From: RGIG8748 sp045532255
GTDB lineage: Bacteria > Bacillota > Clostridia > UMGS1810
Length of the DNA stretch: 42,007 nucleotides
Direction of reading: 5' to 3'
Assembly: GCA_045532255.1 (NCBI GenBank)
Contig: JAZSFO010000043.1
Location: 1-42,007 of the forward strand
A program made the position numbers and the translations under genes. Below the pieces are notes generated by a model, which had not been told where the DNA came from, did not search any database, and saw only the letters and a program-made list of their open reading frames with translations. Positions 37,414 through 42,007 of the stretch are shown piece after piece (position 1 is the stretch's first letter; the number at the start of each line of letters is the position of its first letter).

Positions 37414-40059
37414 ATGCAGAAATTAGGTCTTAATGAAATCAGAGAAAAATATCTTTCTTTTTTTGAAAGCAAAGGACACTTAAGACTTCCCAGCTTTCCG
37501 CTTATACCAAAGGATGACAACAGTCTTTTGCTCATCAATGCAGGTATGGCACCGCTAAAACCCTACTTCAAGGGCGAGCAGGTACCCCCTCGCAAGAGAG
37601 TTACCACATGCCAGAAGTGTATCCGTACTCCCGATATAGAGAGAGTAGGCAAGACTGCCCGCCACGGAACATACTTTGAGATGCTCGGCAACTTCTCTTT
37701 CGGTGATTACTTCAAGCACGAGGCAACACAGTGGGCGTGGGAGTTTATCACAAAGGTTCTGGAAATCCCCGAGGAAAAGCTCTGGGTTACCATATATGAA
37801 GATGATGACGAGGCTAAGGATATCTGGGTTAACGAGGTCGGTGTCAAAGAGGAACGCATAGTAAGAATGGGCAAGGAGGACAACTTCTGGGAGATAGGCA
37901 CAGGCCCTTGCGGTCCCTGCTCCGAGATATACTATGACAGAGGCGAAGAATGCGGATGCGGCAGCCCCGATTGTGCAATAGGCTGTGACTGTGACCGCTT
38001 CATGGAGTTCTGGAACCTGGTATTTACCCAGTTCGACAAGGATGAGGACGGCAATTACAACAGACTTTCAAGCCCCAATATCGACACAGGTATGGGTCTT
38101 GAAAGAATAGCATGTATAATGCAGGGCGTTGACAATCTCTTTGAGGTTGACACCGTAAGAAATATAATGAAGAAAATAAGCGAAATCGCCGATGTTGAAT
38201 ACGGCGATGACGAGGAATCCGATGTTTCCCTGCGTGTTATCACAGACCACATCCGAAGCACCACATTTATGATTGGCGACGGTGTGCAGATAAGCAATGA
38301 GGGCAGAGGCTATGTGCTCAGAAGGCTTTTGAGACATGCAGCACGCCACGGCAAGCTCCTCGGTGTTAACGACCCCTTCCTCTACAAGATAGTGGATACT
38401 GTTATCGAAGAAAACAGAAGTGCATATCCCGAGCTTGAGGGCAAGGCGGATTATATCAAGAAGATAATAGAAACAGAGGAAAAGCGTTTCAGCGAAACCA
38501 TCAATGACGGTCTCAGCATTCTTGAGACCTATGTGGCAGAGCTTAAGGAAGAGGGCAAGACAGAGCTCTCGGGCGACAAGGCGTTTAAGCTCTATGACAC
38601 CTACGGCTTCCCTGTTGATATAACAGTAGAAATCCTTTCCGAACAGGGTCTTACAGTAAACCGCGACGAGTTTGATGCTTGTATGGAAAAACAGCGTATG
38701 ACAGCGCGTGCAAGCAGAGGCAATGCGGAAGAACTCGGCTGGAAAGAGGATGACTTCAAGAAGAAGTTCGGCGAAATCATGGTTTCCGAATTCGTAGGCT
38801 ACGAAACAAGATGCTCTGAGGCAACAGTTAAGGCTATCGTAAGCGGTCTTGATGAGTTTGAGCATGCAGATTCCATGAGCGGTGAGATTTCCGTAATGCT
38901 TGATAGGACCCCCTTCTACGGCGAGGGTGGCGGACAGGTAGGAGACAAGGGCGTACTCAAAACCGCAAACGCTACAGTAGAAGTAATAAATACAAAGAAA
39001 ATAGATACAGACAAGCTTGTTCATACCTGTGTAGTCAAGGAAGGCACACTTTCCAAGGGCGACAAGGTGAGTGCAGAAGTATGCGCAACTCTCCGTGCGA
39101 GAACAGAAGCAAACCACTCCGCAACACATCTTTTGCAGAAAGCTCTTAAAAATGTTCTCGGAGACCATGTTGAACAGGCAGGCTCTTTTGTAAGCGACGA
39201 AAGATTGAGATTTGACTTCTCTCACTACGAAGCTATGACCGAGGACCAGCTCAAAGAGGTTGAGGCAATAGTAAACAAGGCAATTTCCGATTCTATAGAA
39301 GTAAACTGCAGAGTAATGCCGATTGAGGAAGCAAACAAGCTCGGTGCAATGTCGCTCTTTGGCGAAAAGTACGGAAGCGAAGTAAGAGTAGTATCAATGG
39401 GTGATTTCAGCCTTGAATTCTGCGGCGGTACTCATGTAAGCAATACCTCTGCAATAGGACTTTTCAAGATACTTTCGGAATCGTCCGCAGCAGCAGGCAT
39501 CAGAAGAATAGAAGCAATAACAGGCTCAGGAATACTCCGTTATCTCGAAGAGAAGGAAGCTCTCATAGCTTCCGTAAGCTCAGCACTCAAATGCGCACCT
39601 CAGGAGACAGTTGCCAAGATAGAAGCCGTTCAACTGGAAAACAAGGCACTTTCTAAGGAAATTGAGTCTCTTAAGGAAAAGATGGCAGGCGGCGGAATTG
39701 AAGATATGAAGAAATCCGCAAAGGAAATTAACGGCGTAACCGTTGTTACAGGAAGACTCAAGGATGCAGATGTAAACACCCTCCGTAAGATAGGCGACAC
39801 AATGAAGGATGCCTTCTCCTGCGAGGTTACCGTAATCGCATCCGAGACAGACGGCAAGGTAAGCCTTGTGTGCTCTGCGAACAAGGAAGCAACACAAAAG
39901 GGCATACACTGCGGTATGATTATCAAAGAGATAGCATCCCATGTGGGCGGTTCGGGCGGTGGACGCCCCGACAGCGCACAGGCAGGCGGTAAGGATGCTT
40001 CGGGCATAGATGCCGCACTTTCGGCAGCGCTTACCGCTATCGAGGCACAAACCAAATAA
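37414..40059 (+). CDS. alaS: Alanine--tRNA ligase
   Basis: The 881-residue enzyme charges tRNA-Ala. In order: the class II catalytic core (LNEIREKYLSFFESKGH, RVTTCQKCIRTPDIERVGKTARHGTYFEMLGNFSFGDYFK), an inserted cysteine-rich patch (CGCGSPDCAIGCDCDRF, about 184-201), and the tRNA-recognition domain. The editing domain has HSATHLLQKAL (about 569-579) and the zinc-binding CGGTHV (about 671-676). The C-terminal C-Ala domain ends with GGSGGGRPDSAQAGG (about 849-863). All are intact. GAAAGGA lies before the ATG. A HIT-family gene follows after 14 nt. Confidence 0.98.
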   Translation: MQKLGLNEIREKYLSFFESKGHLRLPSFPLIPKDDNSLLLINAGMAPLKPYFKGEQVPPRKRVTTCQKCIRTPDIERVGKTARHGTYFEMLGNFSFGDYFKHEATQWAWEFITKVLEIPEEKLWVTIYEDDDEAKDIWVNEVGVKEERIVRMGKEDNFWEIGTGPCGPCSEIYYDRGEECGCGSPDCAIGCDCDRFMEFWNLVFTQFDKDEDGNYNRLSSPNIDTGMGLERIACIMQGVDNLFEVDTVRNIMKKISEIADVEYGDDEESDVSLRVITDHIRSTTFMIGDGVQISNEGRGYVLRRLLRHAARHGKLLGVNDPFLYKIVDTVIEENRSAYPELEGKADYIKKIIETEEKRFSETINDGLSILETYVAELKEEGKTELSGDKAFKLYDTYGFPVDITVEILSEQGLTVNRDEFDACMEKQRMTARASRGNAEELGWKEDDFKKKFGEIMVSEFVGYETRCSEATVKAIVSGLDEFEHADSMSGEISVMLDRTPFYGEGGGQVGDKGVLKTANATVEVINTKKIDTDKLVHTCVVKEGTLSKGDKVSAEVCATLRARTEANHSATHLLQKALKNVLGDHVEQAGSFVSDERLRFDFSHYEAMTEDQLKEVEAIVNKAISDSIEVNCRVMPIEEANKLGAMSLFGEKYGSEVRVVSMGDFSLEFCGGTHVSNTSAIGLFKILSESSAAAGIRRIEAITGSGILRYLEEKEALIASVSSALKCAPQETVAKIEAVQLENKALSKEIESLKEKMAGGGIEDMKKSAKEINGVTVVTGRLKDADVNTLRKIGDTMKDAFSCEVTVIASETDGKVSLVCSANKEATQKGIHCGMIIKEIASHVGGSGGGRPDSAQAGGKDASGIDAALSAALTAIEAQTK

Positions 40060-40073
40060 GGAGGATCGGAAAT

Positions 40074-40418
40074 ATGTCAGATTGCATATTTTGTTCCATA
40101 GCATCGGGACAGATTCCTACAGATTATATATACAGCGATGACAGGGTGGTTGCGTTTAAGGATATAGAACCTCAGGCACCTATTCATATACTGATAATAC
40201 CGAGAGAGCATATAGCCTCTGCCCTTGAGCTTACAGACAAGGGCGGAGACATAGTGTCTCATATATTCACTGTTGCAGCAAAGATAGCCAGGGATATGGG
40301 CTTTGACAAGGACGGCTTCCGTCTTGTCAACAACTGCGGAAGGGACGGCGGACAGACCGTATCTCATCTGCATTTCCATCTTCTTGCAGGCAGATATCTC
40401 CAGTGGCCTCCCGGTTGA
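40074..40418 (+). CDS. HIT-family (HINT-type) nucleotide-binding protein
   Basis: The 114-residue protein has the histidine triad SHLHFHLLAGR (His98, His100, His102) and the HINT start DCIFCSIASGQIPTDYIYSDDRVVAFKDI. It hydrolyses nucleoside phosphoramidates and adenylates; HINT proteins can clear aminoacyl-adenylate by-products of tRNA ligases, which fits its place right behind alaS, though that link is inference. AAGGAGG precedes the ATG and the gap to alaS is 14 nt, so the two are probably one operon. Confidence 0.95.
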   Translation: MSDCIFCSIASGQIPTDYIYSDDRVVAFKDIEPQAPIHILIIPREHIASALELTDKGGDIVSHIFTVAAKIARDMGFDKDGFRLVNNCGRDGGQTVSHLHFHLLAGRYLQWPPG

Positions 40419-40450
40419 TTACTAATTTTTGATGATATTCAATTTTTTGC

Positions 40451-40479
40451 TTGACATAGCACAAAAAATTTTGTATAAT
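40451..40479 (+). promoter_or_regulatory. Sigma-A promoter of rpsU-yqeY
   Basis: TTGACA (40451-40456), 17 nt, TATAAT (40474-40479): full consensus. The leader of about 64 nt ends in GGAGGGAGGG. Confidence 0.93.
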
Positions 40480-40549
40480 CAAAGGGTATAATTTTGTCTT
40501 ACCCGTTATGTGTTAAAGAGATAGGCAGTAACGGAGGGAGGGAATTTTA

Positions 40550-40726
40550 ATGGCAGAAATCAGAATTAAAGATAATGAATCTTTGGATAGTGCTCTCCGC
40601 AGATTTAAGAGACAGTGTGCAAAGTCCGGTGTTTTATCCGAAATCAGAAAGAGAGAACACTACGAGAAGCCAAGCGTTAGACGAAAGAAAAAGTCCGAGG
40701 CTGCAAGAAAGCGTTCCTACAAATAA
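40550..40726 (+). CDS. rpsU: 30S ribosomal protein S21
   Basis: This gene encodes 58 residues: MAEIRIKDNESLDSALRRFK, then RQCAKSGVLSEIRKREHYEK and a basic tail PSVRRKKKSEAARKRSYK. This is S21 at normal length; the protein supports base pairing of the ribosome with the Shine-Dalgarno site during initiation. GGAGGGAGGG lies before the ATG. It is followed 34 nt later by yqeY, the usual neighbour of rpsU in Bacillota. Confidence 0.97.
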   Translation: MAEIRIKDNESLDSALRRFKRQCAKSGVLSEIRKREHYEKPSVRRKKKSEAARKRSYK

Positions 40727-40760
40727 TATTTTATGATGATTGTATAAGGAGGAGTATCAT

Positions 40761-41204
40761 ATGAGTATCAAAGATGTTTTATCCGAAGACCTCAAGAACT
40801 CACTCAAAACTAAAGATACAGTCAGAAAGAATACCGTTCAAGGTATAAGAGCCGCAATTCTTCAATTTGAGAAGGACAACCTCACAGAGCTTGATGATGA
40901 CGGCATACTCGATGTCATCGCCAAGGAGCTCAAGAAACGCAAGGATGTCCTGCCAGAATACGAAAAAAGCGGCAGACAGGATTTGATAACACAGTTAAAC
41001 AGAGAAATAGAAATTGTAATGGGTTATTTACCTTCCCAATTATCTGAAGACGAGTTAGATGAAATTGTAAAGCAAGCCGTTGAGACAACAGGTGCTTCAT
41101 CAATGAAGGACATGGGTGCTCTTATGGCAGAGGTCATGCCCAAGATTAAGGGCAGGGCTGACGGCAGGATGGTCAATTCACTTGCCAAAAAATATTTAAT
41201 GTAA
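40761..41204 (+). CDS. yqeY: GatB/YqeY domain protein
   Basis: This 147-residue helical protein of the YqeY family resembles the C-terminal tRNA-binding part of GatB. It has MSIKDVLSEDLKNSLKTKDTVRKNTVQGIRAAI, the LPEYEKSGRQDLI segment, the YLPSQLSEDEL segment and GALMAEVMPKIKGRADGRMVNSLAKKYL. The cellular role is not established. AAGGAGGAG at 40746 decides for ATG 40761. It is closed by a strong terminator. Confidence 0.95.
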   Translation: MSIKDVLSEDLKNSLKTKDTVRKNTVQGIRAAILQFEKDNLTELDDDGILDVIAKELKKRKDVLPEYEKSGRQDLITQLNREIEIVMGYLPSQLSEDELDEIVKQAVETTGASSMKDMGALMAEVMPKIKGRADGRMVNSLAKKYLM

Positions 41205-41214
41205 CATAAAAATT

Positions 41215-41247
41215 AAGGGGAGCCGTATACGCTCCCCTTGTTTTTTT
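41215..41247 (+). terminator. Terminator after yqeY
   Basis: AAGGGGAGC (41215-41223) pairs with GCTCCCCTT (41231-41239), followed by G and seven T. The yqeG ribosome site follows directly, so some read-through must feed yqeG or it has an unseen promoter. Confidence 0.93.
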
Positions 41248-41262
41248 CGGAGGATATGTAAT

Positions 41263-41769
41263 ATGTTTAAGAAATTCTTTCCTCATATAACGGCTGACAA
41301 TGTTTTTGGCCTTGATGTGGGCTTTTGCAAGGAGAATAATATAAAGGGTATGATTTTTGATATTGACAATACCCTCGTGACACATGACACACTCAAAGCT
41401 CCTCAAAATATAATAGACTATCTTAAGGAACTGGAAAATAACGGTATAAAAATTGCAATAGTATCAAATAATCACAAAGAGAGGGTGGAGAGCTTTTGCG
41501 ATAGTCTCGGTTATACCTATATTGCAAGAGCATGGAAGCCGTTTAAGAAAAATCTCAATTATGTAATGAAAGGCTTTTCTCTTAAGCCGAATGAAATATG
41601 TCTTGTCGGCGATCAGATTTTTACCGATATATACGGCGGACTGAGAATGGGATTTTATACAGTCCTTGTTACCGCAGTGGGCAAAAACGAGACGGGTTTC
41701 GTTGCATTTAAGCGGATTTTTGAGAAAGCAGTAATGAATGAATATGCCAAAACCTACGGCAAAAAATAA
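41263..41769 (+). CDS. yqeG: YqeG-family HAD-IIIA phosphatase
   Basis: The 168-residue protein has HAD motif I DIDNT (33-37; the nucleophile is Asp33), motif II SNN (about 69-71), a lysine in AWKPFKKNL and motif III GDQIFTDIYGG (about 115-125). It resembles YqeG, which in Bacillus lies with ribosome-assembly and NadD genes; substrates are unknown. CGGAGGA precedes the ATG. No partner gene (yqeH, aroE) lies in the window. Confidence 0.93.
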   Translation: MFKKFFPHITADNVFGLDVGFCKENNIKGMIFDIDNTLVTHDTLKAPQNIIDYLKELENNGIKIAIVSNNHKERVESFCDSLGYTYIARAWKPFKKNLNYVMKGFSLKPNEICLVGDQIFTDIYGGLRMGFYTVLVTAVGKNETGFVAFKRIFEKAVMNEYAKTYGKK

Positions 41770-41805
41770 TTTTTAAAAAAATTTAAACTTTTTTTCAAAA
41801 AGGTG

Positions 41806-42007
41806 TTGACAAACGCTGTTTGGTATGGTATTATAATCAAGTCGCTTGCGAGAGACTGTGTCTTAGGCGAGGCGGCACTTGGTCTTTGAAAAATGAACAG
41901 CATTAAAAGTAAAATGAGGTTCTCGTTAATGAGAATGTACTTTTGAGTTAGCCATTGGAGTATCATGCGAACTCCGATTTTAAGATACAAAAATCATCAC
42001 GAAATTC
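41806..42007 (+). promoter_or_regulatory. Probable rRNA operon promoter and leader (16S gene beyond the window)
   Basis: TTGACA (41806-41811) is followed at 17 nt by TATTAT or at 20 nt by TATAAT (41832-41837). The leader then holds GGTCTTTGAAAAATGAACAG (41881-41900), wording typical of the boxA-type antitermination region ahead of 16S rRNA in Bacillota. A GGAGT/ACTCC hairpin lies near 41956. No 16S start is reached before the window ends, so this is an inference. Confidence 0.6.

Overview
The window reads as a chromosome segment of a low-to-moderate GC, spore-forming member of the Clostridia (Bacillota), most likely an anaerobic gut or rumen lineage. The evidence is a sigG gene with a sigma-F-type promoter, Gram-positive Shine-Dalgarno sites, consensus sigma-A promoters, a T-box riboswitch, long-form HPF, and a ferredoxin-linked indolepyruvate oxidoreductase. 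AGA-rich arginine usage fits but does not prove this. I cannot name a genus.

Layout. 1-840: a tRNA/tmRNA-like 3' end, an array of tiny palindromes around a four-helix-bundle gene, and tRNA-Met. 970-3652: rpsO and pnp, the latter with a structured leader. 3687-6239 (minus strand): a RAYT (REP-associated tyrosine) transposase carrying its own REP-like repeats, then two G3E/CobW-type metallochaperone GTPases. 6309-7668: two zinc-ribbon genes. 7694-13574: a T-box with a tyrosine (UAC) specifier, followed by a sodium:solute symporter, an AMP-forming acyl-CoA ligase and iorA-iorB. 13933-14331: a small lipoprotein. 14803-19314: a XRE-cupin regulator and potABCD. 19330-24567: acpP, rnc, a DUF1015 gene, yebC, murA and walJ. 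24618-25139: hpf (minus). 25494-26047: a fold-back mobile-like element whose core also occurs at 14433-14720. 26200-29874 (minus): four phage-type head/tail-connector genes with a 352-bp structured element among them. 30023-30790: sigG. 30877-33105: an AraC regulator divergent from a GH4 alpha-galactosidase. 33348-37203 (minus): trmO, recR, an AEC transporter and an NSS transporter. 37304-41769: alaS, a HIT protein, rpsU, yqeY and yqeG. The window ends in what looks like the promoter and leader of an rRNA operon.

The most interesting unit is the T-box operon. A tyrosyl-tRNA-sensing riboswitch in front of a symporter, an acid:CoA ligase and indolepyruvate:ferredoxin oxidoreductase makes most sense if the oxidoreductase runs backwards. 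Arylacetates such as 4-hydroxyphenylacetate would be imported, activated to the CoA ester and reductively carboxylated to the aryl-pyruvate, then transaminated to tyrosine. Such arylacetate salvage is known biochemically in rumen bacteria and methanogens. T-box control of a complete uptake-activation-carboxylation operon would be a specific, testable version.

The window is also rich in fold-back DNA: a palindrome array, REP pairs inside a RAYT gene, a 554-bp element with terminal inverted repeats, a 352-bp structured element whose tips resemble the pnp leader, and a perfect 22-bp hairpin resembling a tRNA T-arm.
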